DNA of 64,000 nt from Talinum fruticosum (Eukaryota; Streptophyta; Magnoliopsida; Caryophyllales; Talinaceae). The position numbers were made by a program, and so were the translations under genes. Under the pieces are notes generated by a model, which was not told the origin of the DNA, did not search any database, and was given only the letters and a program-made list of their open reading frames with translations. Location: assembly GCA_021018815.1 (NCBI GenBank), contig JAITYX010000011.1, positions 7,206,501 through 7,270,500 of the forward strand. The letters are read 5' to 3'. Shown in pieces: positions 10,508 through 22,329 of the stretch (position 1 is the first letter of the stretch; every line of letters begins with the position of its first letter).

Positions 10508-12737
10508 AACACTATTTATAAGGTGTTATTTACCCGATCTCATAAAGACGGCTCTTGGTTATAACAAAGACTTCCCTAAGATACAATAAATTTTTGTGTG
10601 CTTTGAAGAGCAAATTCAAAGAATACTTAATTGGTTTCTAGGGAAGAACGTCATTTTTAGAGAGAGAGAGGGGAAAGATAAAAAAGAATTTTATTGCACA
10701 AAGCAAAAAGTCCTTTTTAATCTCCTAATTTCAATTAAATCAAAACCAATCAACTTAATCTATTCAAACTGACATTGAAAAATTGCGTTTGGATGAAGTT
10801 ACATTGATCAAATTTTATCTCCAAGAAGGCTAGCAATAAAACAAGGAAACCAAAAATCGGTCCAGAGCACAACCAACATGGGTTCGTGTTGAATAAAACG
10901 GCTCGTTGGATGCTGCCTGTGATTATCATACAATAGTACAGGCTACACGAGCCGTTTTGAAGGCAGGCCCACCCTTGTCGTGTTTGTTGCCCCAGGCTGA
11001 CTCTAATTTAGCACATTGCAATCCAAATTGAATCACATGGCCTACATAACCTTCCACCACTAATGCGATCCCAAATATATATATAATTTTTTAAAGGTAA
11101 ATATAAGTTATCCAACAGAACCTTTATTTTAGGGATAATTTTAATTGGACTTAAAGGCTTAGTAAGGATAGAAATATCTAGTCCAAACTTATAACTTATT
11201 CCAAGTCCTTACACAACTTACAAAAAAATTGTCTCCTAAGTTCGAACCCTAATGAAAAGGATAAAAGTGTAAAATATTTACCATTAGGCTAATACTTAGT
11301 ATGAGAGTCCAAATATTATTATAAACATATGGACGGATTATTTTTTGCTCAAAGAATTATTTGGACAAGATTTTTTTTACCTAAAATCAAATACTTCTTC
11401 TCTCTTTACCACTTCACATGATACAAACTATTCAACATTTCTTGTACCCATTTTTCACAATTAAAGAAACAATGGAGTCATGGCGCTTTACATGAGGACA
11501 AGCTTTGGACACACTTTTCTAATATCACACAAGTGTAGTTGTAGATATAGGTAAAATTTCAAAGTATAATGCATTTACTTATGGTTACTAATACTTGAGG
11601 GGAGAGATTTTTTCCGCTTTAATGCTCTAATCAATGAGTGCTGACCTCAGCCGGACCTCGATCTAAGGCAGGCTTGCTGAGCTTGTTCCATGGCAGAACG
11701 CAGTTATGTAAAGGGCAAAGTGACATAGAAAAGAGCACCTGCAGTTACAGTGTGATATACTGGCTCTGGTTGAGTATTGAGGGTTGGTTTTGGGAACATA
11801 CTAGCAATTTCTAAAGAAAGAGTGAAGGACACTAAACACACTGTTGTGTAACAAAGGCAAAAATGCAACAATGACTCTTTAAAAGGGCTTCAATCATAAG
11901 GTTTCCCATAATCAACACAATAAAGAGGTCATCCGTAAAATAAAGTAATTGTCCTTGGCCAATCTTATCTCCCAACAATTAGTAACCCCTGCATTTTACA
12001 AAAGAAAAGCCAAAAGAAACTACTTGGAGATGTCTTTTACAGATATCAGAACAAGGACTTTATTAGGGTGATATGATATGCATTTCTTCATAATAGGTCT
12101 TAGAATAATATTGGGCCCTCTTAATTGTATATATGAGTTCATATAGTTCGTACCATTGCATAAGGGACAAGATACTCCAAGAGTTCTCGCAGGCAGCAGA
12201 GTCATAAAGTATGTTCCTTCACATATTCTGTGAGATGAGATACACTGCATCAAACATTTCCTTGTCAAATTACTATATATTGTGTGTATATGTTCTTCTT
12301 TTTTAATTTTTTGGTTTTATTATCCTATGCCATTTTACATTGTAGAATTTAAGAGCAATATTCATACTAATAGTGTATATAATACGTGTATGTTCTGGAT
12401 GCAAGTAAAAGGATGCGGGTTTACCAGTACGTTAGGCTTGTCTAGACTCTAGATACCTTTGTTCCCTACTTAGGCATAGAAAGGATAAAAATAAGTTATC
12501 TAAAATGCATTTATCTCTAATTATATGTTTTGCATTCTCATCCCTTGTTTTATTTATTTCTTAATCCCTTGATGTGGAACGGATGAATAAAGGCTGGTTA
12601 TTACATAGAATGTTAGATTTTATCCTTCATAATCAATCTCTCTGCTCGCAGCTTGTAAGAGTAAAATTGTTGACATCTGAATTTCTCCAAATCTTTAAGA
12701 CATCTGAAGTTTTGAAATGCGTAGAGAAACTGCATTG
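10508..12737. other. Intergenic, upstream of the polygalacturonase
   Basis: About 2.2 kb with no supported gene. It holds a 64-nt hairpin (10895-10958) and otherwise AT-rich single-copy-looking DNA. Any distal regulatory sites of the polygalacturonase would lie here, but none can be named. Confidence 0.5.
10895..10958. repeat. Imperfect hairpin
   Basis: AAAACGGCTCGT pairs with ACGAGCCGTTTT as a perfect 12-bp stem. Inside it, GCCTGT pairs with ACAGGC, enclosing a 17-nt loop, with an asymmetric bulge (tggatgct against tac). Could be a MITE remnant or a small-RNA hairpin. Confidence 0.6.
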
Positions 12738-12747
12738 TATATATAAA
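12738..12747 (+). promoter_or_regulatory. Candidate TATA box
   Basis: TATATATAAA about 290 bp upstream of the polygalacturonase ATG. The distance would require a long leader or 5' UTR. The region is AT-rich, so this is only a candidate. Confidence 0.3.
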
Positions 12748-13039
12748 CTACATAATACACAGTCACGCCCACATTGTATCATAGCCAATGTCAAGGGAAT
12801 GTGCTCTCTTCCCAACCCCTCTCCCCCACCCCTTAAAAAATAAAAAATAAAATCCACCACCCAAATGTGTATCATTACAAGAAACTACACAAGGGCTATC
12901 TTCTTGCAAGTTCAATTGTATCCTGTCATCCAAAAACCCCAGTACCCTGAATGCCTAGAGCTCCACATTTTTCTACCCCAGATAATTCTTGTGGTCTGAT
13001 TTCTCTCCTGTCTAGTTCTCATGTTTGTTTAATTAGCAG

Positions 13040-16000
13040 ATGCAGGGTCGTTTCTTATTGTTCATATCTTGTGTGACGGCACTTCTCGGATGTGGTAGCA
13101 GTTTCAGGCTGCAAAATGCTTCCAGCAACTGCATTCCATACCGAATTTACAATGTTATGAAATATGGAGCAGTTGGAGATGGCTATACAGATGATTCTGC
13201 AGTAAATCGTCTTTCCTTTTCCCATTGATGTCTACTAATTAGCGTTTCTGTTACTCTTCAAATTTCTTTATGAAAGTTTTTCAGTCTTTTCTTCTCCTCC
13301 AGAAATCTTCGTATACATACTAGCTACAATTTTTGGATGAAACATAAGCATTGATCTCTTATCAACTCATACTAGACAGAATGAGCACAATTAGCACAGA
13401 TTAATAAATTGGTGACATTTTGATTATGAACAGGCTTTTGGCAAGGCCTGGAGACATATGTGCCAAGGAACTCATCATGGCACACCTATTTATAAAGTGC
13501 CCAGAGGAAAGACATTCTTGCTGAAGCCAATGAGATTCAAAGGTCCATGTAAACCTGCAAAAATTCGAGTTAAGGTATACGACTAACTTGTGCGCTGAAT
13601 ATATGCATTTTTCAAAACTTTGCAATTAAAAATATAGCATATTCATGATCATATGATATGATTTTTGGGTGCTGTACGAGTTAGGTGTTGGGGAAAATTG
13701 TTGCACCTAATAGCATCGATGGATGGAGAGGATGCAAAGAAAATAGCTGGCTCGTTTTCAGTGACGTACAAGGCATTACAATTATCGGGTCAGGCCAATT
13801 CGATGGGCAGGGTTCAATTTGGTGGAGCAACCATCAGTCGCCTCCAATCAAATGCAATTGGCCAACAGTAGGAGCTTTTTCAGAATATTTGAATATTTTT
13901 ACGCCATTTACCTACAATATGTCGATATTAAGGAACCCTCAATTGTTTTCACAAGTTAAAAATGTGAAATGTTTTATTAAATTCAAATACATTAGAAATT
14001 AAGAATTTAGAAAAAGAATAATTCACGATTATTAGGAAACCCTAAAGGCTATTTTATTTAATTATATGTTTATGATCATTGTTTTAGGCTCTCCTGTTCG
14101 AGAGATGTACTGACGTCCGGTTGCATGGCACAACACATTTAAACAGCCCAAGAAACCACATTTCTATCACTTCATGCAGGGAGTGGACCTCGCTTATCTC
14201 CACGTAACTTCACCTATGCATAGTCCTAACACAGACGGGATCGACATTTCTTTCTCAACGGAAATTCGTGTCCGAGATAGTACCATCAGAACCGGTAATC
14301 ATCTAATGACAGCAACGCACATGTTCTCGTTGTACTTCTTCTGTTGTTCTCTTCTCCAGTTATGAGTTCAATTACCCTTCTAATAATGACGATGTAGGGG
14401 ATGACTGCGTTGCAATAAGCCATAATTCATCGTTTATCAATATAACCAACACTGTATGTGGTCCAGGTCACGGTATAAGGTTTGTGACAAAACTCATATA
14501 CAATGTACACCCTCAAATCTATGTGAATATATGAGTTTTTCCATTATTTTGGGGGTAGGATAATTCTCTATAATATGATTATCACCTTACAATTCCCATG
14601 TCTGCTGTTATAGTATTGGAAGCCTTGGAGCGTTCCATGCATATGAAGCTGTAGAGGAGATACTTGTGAAGAATTGTACCTTCAAGAGTGCTATTCATGG
14701 TGTTAGAATAAAAACATGGGAGGTATGGGAAGCCTAGCTTTTGCTGATTTTTTGTTTTTAAAATAATGTGTAATGAAGGTTTCCCTTTGATAAATCCATG
14801 TGTTAATCCCTTCGATTTTTACTTTTCCTCAGGGTGGATCAGGGTACGCTAGGAAGATTACCTTTGAAGATATCACATTTAAAGATACTTGGAATCCTGT
14901 CATCATTGACCAGCATTATTGCACAATTAATGTTTGCAACAAAAATGAGGTATATGTATTATGAACTTATTACTTTGCAAAATTTTCTTCTGCTTTTATC
15001 CCCTTTTTGGGTAGTCGTACATGTTAATCATCGGACATCGTTTTAGCTTGAAAGTTAAATACAAAACCACAATGCCTCTTCAATCAACCAATGCATATTC
15101 TTTTTTTCATGGAGGAACAATCTGTCAATGGATTTTAATCAAAAGGTCAATGAAGCCAATCTTGTTGCAATTTGAAGATGAAACTGCTACATCTAATGTA
15201 GACATTAGAAAATTGACCACAAACTTGAAACTCAAACTGAATAACTTGAATTTATATTCAAATCAACAACCAAAATAACTAACTTGAAAAAAGCCCCCAA
15301 TTGACTTGAACCAAAAACCAATTCTAACCCAAATCATTTCCTCGATCTAAAGTTATTTTTCTTTCAAGATAAGTTTATTAGATTATCAATAGGTTCAAAG
15401 TCGACCTAAACCTTAAAATGACTCGGAGCAAAAATGAAACTGAATCGAATCTTATTGACCCAATAGTACGCCTAACCTAAAGGAAAACCAAAACCAAACC
15501 AAATTTTATTGTAAAATTGAACTTCAACAATGCAAATTATCCATGCAAACTAATTGCAAGGTTGGTTGCATACATTTGACTATGTTTCTTATACCTTACG
15601 AAGAATATGAAAGTGTGTGTTCAACATTAATAAAATTAGATGCTTTGAGCTTGTATATTGTCATTGGTTTTGTATTGAAACCTTATGCAAGCTTCTATTT
15701 TAAGGCCTAATTTATATGAAATTTAACACCTTACCACATGTCATTGCTACCCAAGAGGTGATAGCCTAGTTCCCTTACGAGGAAATTGTAGGCTTGATAG
15801 AATAAGCTTGTCCAGGGCAGTTTTGCACCTACTCCCCTTTCTTTGGGCTCGATGTGACACACTGGATTGCCTTGAAATAGGGACCTAGTGGGTTAAACCT
15901 GTTTACGAAAAAGAAAAATGGATATTTATATTGCTTGACCTACTATAAAATTCCAAGTTTTAAATTGAATTTGATGAGCTGACATTTTGTTGTGTTAACG

Positions 16001-16242
16001 TTTACTTCTAGACATCGGCAGTGAGAATTAGTGATGTGACATATCGGAACCTAAATGGCACTACTCGGAGCGCAAGGGCTATAAATTTGAAATGCAGCAA
16101 AAATATGGGATGCACCAACTTAGGGTTTGAGAGAGTCAATATAGTCTCATCAGTGCCTGGGATAATTCCTTATGCGTATTGTGAGAATGCCTATGGATGG
16201 TTTTCCTCCTCTTTTCCTCCTCCAACTTGTCTATGGAAATGA
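13040..16242 (+). CDS. Endo-polygalacturonase (GH28), one frameshift
   Basis: Secreted glycoside hydrolase family 28 enzyme that cleaves homogalacturonan in cell-wall pectin. Eight exons with GT/AG borders: 13040-13201, 13434-13574, 13685-13867, 14088-14294, 14398-14479, 14614-14722, 14833-14949 and 16012-16242, about 410 residues, normal for the family. Starts with a signal peptide (MQGRFLLFISCVTALLGCG). All four GH28 motifs are present: SPNTDGID (exon 4), GDDC (exons 4/5), CGPGHGI (exons 5/6) and RIKTW (exon 6), so the catalytic Asp residues and His are intact. The C-terminal YCENAYGW and PPPTCL are typical. Exon 4 has a single-base shift at about 14178-14183, in a GGG run. Exon 4 is 207 nt, but the flanking splice phases need 208, which independently shows one base missing. 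Either an assembly indel or a recent null allele. The last intron (14950-16011) is long and unremarkable. Confidence 0.9.
14175..14184 (+). other. Frameshift site in polygalacturonase exon 4
   Basis: The frame runs through ...HISITSC, then the continuation GVDLAYLHVTSPMHSPNTDG lies in the next frame. One extra G in the GGG run would make both halves continuous and restore the exon phase. Confidence 0.85.
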
Positions 16243-16535
16243 TTTCCCCACCTTTCTTATTTACTTTATTCATCAACATGTGAGATTAATTCTTTTGTAT
16301 TTTGTTCTCATTTTTGTGTTTATTTTTTCTCATTTGTGTTTATTGGATACAGTTGTAAATCTTTTTTTTTTTGTTTCTTGTTAATTAATAAATTACAGTA
16401 AGAAGATTTTGGTAATTTTTGTCGCAAATTAGGGGCTTTATATTGTTCGTTATAAGAATTATATCTGGAACTCATAATATCAACTATTTGGTTTAATGTC
16501 ATTATTAGATACAACAAAGGTGTTCAATCAAGTTT
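16243..16535. other. 3' flank of the polygalacturonase
   Basis: AT-rich 3' UTR/terminator region with T-runs near 16324 and 16363. It ends at the solo-LTR insertion. No gene. Confidence 0.5.
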
Positions 16536-16975
16536 GTTGTTGTAACGCCCGAATCTTAATCGTATTTAATTACTCTAAATTTGTATTTTATCGTCTTAAT
16601 ATTGTTTAAAAATATGAGTCGCGTGAAATTATAGACAGACGTATGTACTAAAATTATATAATTTATTTACGAATTAATAAATGTTTCTAGGCACGAGATA
16701 ATTATTTAAATATTTTTAAGCTTATAAAGGTATACAAATATCGGAATGAAACAGATTTTGAGCTCAAAAAAAAAAAAAAAGAAAAAAATGAGTAGAAGCT
16801 ACTTGGACTCGGCGTGCGAGCAAGATAAACAGGGGGTATGGTTTCAAGAAACATCGGAAAACCAACTCTTCAAACCACTCTCTCTCCTCCCTCATCAATC
16901 TCTCCCTGCCTCCCCCTTTGCTATAGCCGGCCGAGTCTTCACCAGCCGGACTGCCGCTGCCAGACAAGCCACCGT

Positions 16976-17637
16976 CATCATCCTGAAACTTATTTAACAT
17001 TTTGGCTTAAATATATTCTAAAATTGATTGTTATAACACTCATATCACGAGGTTGTGGTGGGATTGGAGGAACTTTGAGGAGTAATTGAAACATAGTTAT
17101 ATGTGAATTTAGGGTTGAGTATATGTTTATAAGGTATTGAAAATTTATTTGGGTTTATTCAAATTGTGAATATGCTTATCGAATTTTATATGAGAATGGA
17201 TTTGCTTGATTGTATGAATAATTGTTGAGTTGTAAAGGCATGTTAGGGAAGTGATTTAATCAAAATTAGACAATGCTAAGAGAAAGGAATAGATGAAAGT
17301 GTATTTGAAAGTTTAATTGGATTTGAGGTGGTTTTTGTGGAATTTACCCGAGTAATTATGTGCTTTGTTAAAATTAATTTGAGGAGTATGTAGTTGTGAA
17401 TTGGGCAATTCATGCTTGAATTTGAGAGGAAGAGTAATTGAATTACTTAGATTGTTTCTACAAAACGTTGTTGTCGGTTGGATGAGATTAAAGGTTGGAG
17501 GAATTAATTTGGTTGCAGCACAAAGCTTGTATACAATAAATAATGTGGTTGGGATAACTTCGTGATATCGGTGTTATAACAATCAATTTTAGAATATATT
17601 TAAGCCAAAATGTTAAATAAGTTTCGGGATGATGATG
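16976..17637. repeat. Inverted repeat inside the solo LTR
   Basis: Arm one at 16976-17050 and arm two at 17561-17637 are near-perfect reverse complements (about 75 bp, roughly three mismatches by eye), separated by about 510 bp. The core is aaacttatttaacattttgg against its complement. Confidence 0.9.
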
Positions 17638-19039
17638 GGTTGAAATGATGGTGTGTTGGTAACCCGAGGTTAATTAGTGAAATTCTAAAGTTTCGGGATG
17701 TAATACTCCATGGCCAAATATAGTGAAAGGAAAATAGGAAATTCTCTTGATTAATTGGTCATAAAATTTATCGAAGCGAGGGGATTCTTTAATAATTAAC
17801 TAAGGAAGTAAACAGACATGAAAGTTTTTAAGAGTGACTAGAAAAATAGTTAACCTAAATAACAAGAGTTCAAATGATACAAAGATATAGGTGATATTGA
17901 TAACTTATTAAACGAATATGACTTATAAAAGCCTTACTCTAAACACAAACGGATCACAAACGTGGTAATCGGGAAGCTTGTATAAGGAGTGAAAATGCAT
18001 TAAAAGGTACGTTACTCATCGCACTTTTTAAAATATTTAAATGTTAACATATTGAACTATTAATGAGTTTCACTATTTTCTCTACGACACACTAAATCAT
18101 TAAGCGATTATTGGTGGTACTCATAAAGGAATTAATCGTACGGATCCATCTCTCAAAAATCGGGAATTTTATGATTAAATTGCTTAACCGGGGCCTTAGC
18201 TAGATATATATATGTCGTGATCAAAAATCGAAAAGTTCGTGAACACTAGAAAATGAGAATATTGACGAGATTGTAATTTGGTTTATATACTCGGTGTGAA
18301 ATTTGGTTATTGTGATTGTAAATATACTCCGGCGTGTGACCGTTGAGTTGTGTACTCCGAGCGTGTGGCTCGTTGAGTTTTATTGTGGATTTTATGCGGG
18401 TTTTTAAGGCTTTTAGCCTAATGGTTAGGCCATGTTTCAAACGAAACTCGCCAAAATTTTTAGAAAATGTGAAACCAAACCGACACTTTGAGTAGGAAGT
18501 ATATTTGGTTTACGAACAGGGGACATTTGGGCATACTAGATAAAGCGAGTGGTACAATTTAGGTTAGGCTAAATTAAGCACTGAGACTAGAGGTGATAGA
18601 AGCAAAAGATCAAACTTGAGTTTTATTACAAGAAGGGGGAATTAAACTCTTCAATTGTTATACGCAAATTCAAACTATATCATCGATAGCTTATTTACGG
18701 GAAATGTATGAATATCGAGATCAAAAGGAATAATATGGATAGGTAAGCGAAAAGAAAAAGGTTGGTGATCGTAAATGCATATAAGTTAAAAGACTAATAG
18801 CCTACAAAAGTAGATTCGTTTTGGAAACGAAATCGAATTGAAATTGTGTTGCGGAATCAATCGAGCAATTGAAGTGTTCGACACGCTGAGGTACGTTATT
18901 GTCTTTACATTTATACTAAAAGTAAAAGTTTTACTGATTAATAGTTGGTACTTACACTTCATTGCATTTATAAATAAGTTTTTCACAATTCATTATGATT
19001 TGGCCATGCAAAGGATCCATTAATCGTTATGACGATCCA

Positions 19040-19100
19040 TAAATGAATGTAACCGTAATCGTAACCGTAACCGTAACCGTAATCGCGATTGTAAGTGGTT
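19040..19100. repeat. Short CGTAAC-type tandem repeat
   Basis: Runs of the hexamer gtaacc/gtaatc from about 19047 to 19095, imperfect. Part of the solo LTR. Confidence 0.75.
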
Positions 19101-19147
19101 GATTTGGGGACGCCTGGACAACGTGGCCTCGCTAGCGAGCATTTAAC

Positions 19148-19310
19148 CGTTAATCGTTCAACTGTTCACGTGAATCGTTAATCGTTCAACTGTTCATAGA
19201 ATCGCTAATCGTTCAATTGTTCAAAGAATCGTTAATCGTTCAATTGTTCACGAGAATCGTTATTCATTTAACCGTTTAATCGTTCAATTGTTCACAGCCG
19301 ATCGCCTTAT
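19148..19310. repeat. Minisatellite of about 32 bp
   Basis: Four to five imperfect copies of a unit containing cgttaatcgttcaactgttca, followed by a decayed copy with cgtttaatcgttcaattgtt. Lies inside the solo LTR. Confidence 0.8.
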
Positions 19311-19910
19311 GGTTCAATGAACCTAGGAGTTGGATCCCATGATTGATTGTTTCACGATACGGGTCCTAAGTTTGGCTAAATCAAGCAAAGCAAATCGGCA
19401 ATTGACAAGTTTGCAAAGCTGTATATTCAAGAAAAATAATTTAAGATATGCATGATTTAAGAGCACTTAAATTATAATTTTATTTTATAACGGTAACGTA
19501 CTCGAGCTTTTAACTCACATGTCTATTGTTTTATGTTTTTAAATTTTTAGGGAGTTGAGCGCATGGCGGATTATTCACAATCACACCTAAAGTTTAAAGA
19601 GGAAGAAAAAGATAAAGTTGGTCGGGAGAAGTGATGTTCGGACTGTTTGTCTTGACCCCATACACGTTAGTCCCTTCCTTGGTCTCTTGGCTCATGATTT
19701 CTCTCCAACCGATCCTCGTGATTTTGAAGATTTCATTTTCTATGAAGAAAATTTGGATTGATTGTTACACAAATTGTTTGAATACTTAATTTGTTCAAAT
19801 GAATTTGCCTTGTTTTCATCTTGAAAACGGCGGTAACGTCTCCCAATTTACAAGTCTTTCGCTGTTAATTACTTATTTATGTGTTTACATATTGGGAGCG
19901 TTACGGTTGT

Positions 19911-22329
19911 GCTTCCAAAAGTTTTAATTTTAATTTAACTTAGCAACATATGAAATAACTAAGTAATTTAAATAATTTATAATAAAAAGGGTGACAGTAA
20001 AGATCATTATGGCGAGACCGAATATATATATATATATATATAAAACTTGCATCTTTATGTTCCCAAGGGTTAAAGGTTGGATAAACGTGCTTTGTCACGT
20101 GGTCCGAATATTTCATCTCCTATGAGACACACGAGTAAGACTTGAATATCCACCATCTATCAATCATGGATCAAGATAGCGTGTCATGAGTGGAAAAACA
20201 ATCACACGCTCAATAGTAAAGTTGAGTGGACCCACCGAGATAATGATTCAACTCTCTCGAAAAGGTAATAAAGGTTAACCGCCTAATAGAAGCATCTTCA
20301 CCTCAACTATAGCAAGCACCTAAATGCATGGAAGTCTAATGCAAGCATAATAAATATTTCTTATTCTAATTTTCAAGTCTCATCGTTTTAATAAGTGTCC
20401 CCAGTAGAGTTGTAACTATAAGAACCATTGTGGTTATAAAGAAATAAGACTTTGATTTTTTAAATTATTTGATTTGTAGTTTTAGAAACTATTTAATTTT
20501 CAAAAGTGTTTTAGAAGTTCTTGTGATAAGCAAACAAAAAAAACATGTTTTAAATAGACTATAGCTAATTGAGTTCTTTGGGCCAAGTAGCTCGGGCTAC
20601 TTGAACCATGAGTTGGACCTAGAACATCCCTCAAGGGACTCGTATCTAGCCTCTTGGGGCGAATGGCTAGCTCCGGCCTTCCGGCCGGATTGTATAAATA
20701 GTTTTGGTAAGAAGGCTTAGATTGCTAGTTTGATTCAAGAATAGTTTTATTTTCGGAAAAAATCGAGACATATTATTAGAGAAAAAAGAAATTAAAAAGG
20801 AATCGCCAATCAGTCTTGAATAAAAAAGAACAAACTAACTACTTTCCGATTTGAGCTTAAACCAAAGGAGAAATCACAAAGAGACAAAAATCTCAATTTA
20901 GGAAAGATTTTCAAAAAGGAATTCATTGACCTAAACAAATGATTTGGTGTTTGGGGATAAAGATACAAAATGAAGGAGTGCATCTCATTACGTTCGTTTA
21001 AAGAAACGAACCCACTAATCAAAATGAAAAGTAAAAGGTTGTATTAAAGTAAATCAAACATATATCATGCTAAGCGGAATTTAAACAATCAAACCATAGA
21101 TAGGAAAACGATGAATAAAGCGGTAAATCAAGATTAAACTATTACAATAGGCGGGGAGAAAATTAAATGCAATTGCATTGCTTCAAAACCCACTAATATA
21201 AAAATTAAAATAACTGAAAATAAAAACGGAAGGAGTTGGATGATTGGATTAGTGTCCTTAAGTAAGCCCACCTATAAGACCGAAGCTTGACTGGATTCCA
21301 GCGAGGATAATAACAAGAAATGTGAAACTTTGGAGAGATGAAACCTTTTTTTTCCGGAAGGGTTTAAGAAGAGAAAAGGTGTGGATGTGAGTTGAGAAAA
21401 TAAAGTGGAAAATGAGAGTAAGACAATTCAGCAAAATGGGGTGAACTTAAATGGTGTGTGAAATAAGGGATGAAGATGCTTCTATTTATAGGAAGCATTA
21501 GGGTACATCACACCCTTCACTTAGCCTCTAAAACTAGATAAGCAGCTAAGATTTGACGCCCAAGAAATCATCCAAAGGATAGCTTAGAATTTGAATAAGT
21601 TGAACGGGTCAAAATGCAATGTTACGAGGGATTGGAGGCTAGATCTAGTTCGGACCTAGGTTTTGGGTTGTGAGTTTGGCTTGGTTTGAACGAAGAGTAA
21701 TGGGGTGGACTAGATCTAATTTCAAAAGTTTCCGTTTTGGAAACTTTTTATTTTTGGAAACATTTATTTTTTAAAATTTTTTATTGTTGGAAATTGATTT
21801 AATTTGGGTTGATCTTTGGATGATGGGATATTGTTTTGGGTTTAATGGAAAATTGTACTCTATTTCAGTTCAATCTTGCTTCGAGCATTCAAAGGAAGCT
21901 TGCATCACCGAATCGTTACAAAAAAATAAATGCATGAATAAATGAAAGTTGAGACACTCGTTTCGGTGTCTACGAGGCTTAGGGGTTGGGCTAGAGCATT
22001 GTACCAACAAGGAGGGGAAACACGATCCCAAGCGAAAGGCCAAAGCATTCGGCACATGGCTGCAGAGGAAGTGAGCCCAAACGTCATAGGGAGAAGTTCG
22101 AAGACAAAGCCAACCTATACGACTCAATAAGCCGGCGTGAGCATAAAGCCGAAGGGGATGGGGAAGACAAAGCTGGCTGGGCACGAGTATGAGTGAAACA
22201 TGAATATCCTTTAATGAAAAAGGGGTATTGGGAGAAGAGTTGGAGACAAGTTTGAGAAAAGGATATATGTTTTCATGAAACTATAAATTTCCAATCACAT
22301 AAACAAAACGTGTTTAGGGGTGGATCCAA
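19911..22329. other. No gene resolved; repeat-like
   Basis: About 2.4 kb without a supported gene. It holds a short (TA)n at 20026-20042, a palindromic ccggccttccggccgg near 20674 with TATAAATA just downstream (20694), and a reverse-strand TATAAATAG near 21482, as often seen in LTR promoters. The part next to 22330 may be the continuation of the decayed copia element, since the minus-strand frame there (21870-22184) is open for 104 codons, but no motif is certain. Confidence 0.35.

Larger units (their letters stand above)
16541..19905 (+). mobile_element. Solo LTR (3.4 kb) of a large Ty3/gypsy-type element
   Basis: Begins TGTAACGCCCGAAT and ends GGGAGCGTTACG (the final A of the usual ..TTACA appears mutated). 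It is flanked by a 5-bp direct repeat GTTGT (16536-16540 and 19906-19910), the length made by LTR-element integrases. No gag or pol motif lies inside, so it reads as a solo LTR. The block around 18325-18450 (two 'gtgtg.c.gttgag' phrases around actccgagcgtgtggctcgt, then ttttaaggcttttagcct) matches, in reverse complement, 28690-28800 inside the second solo LTR, so both belong to related families. Such long TGTAAC...GTTACA LTRs are usual for plant chromoviruses; that lineage call is an inference. The order of blocks suggests an internal duplication, since the last 1.4 kb has no counterpart in the second LTR. Confidence 0.8.

Noticed and set aside
10504..10531. Small palindrome AAATAACAC...GTGTTATTT beside the right LTR as a regulatory site
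   Set aside because: A short AT-rich stem beside an insertion point is expected by chance at this composition; no further support.
19040..19100. Interstitial telomere repeat
   Set aside because: The hexamer is of the GTAACC/GTAATC type, not the plant telomere unit TTTAGGG or a clear variant.
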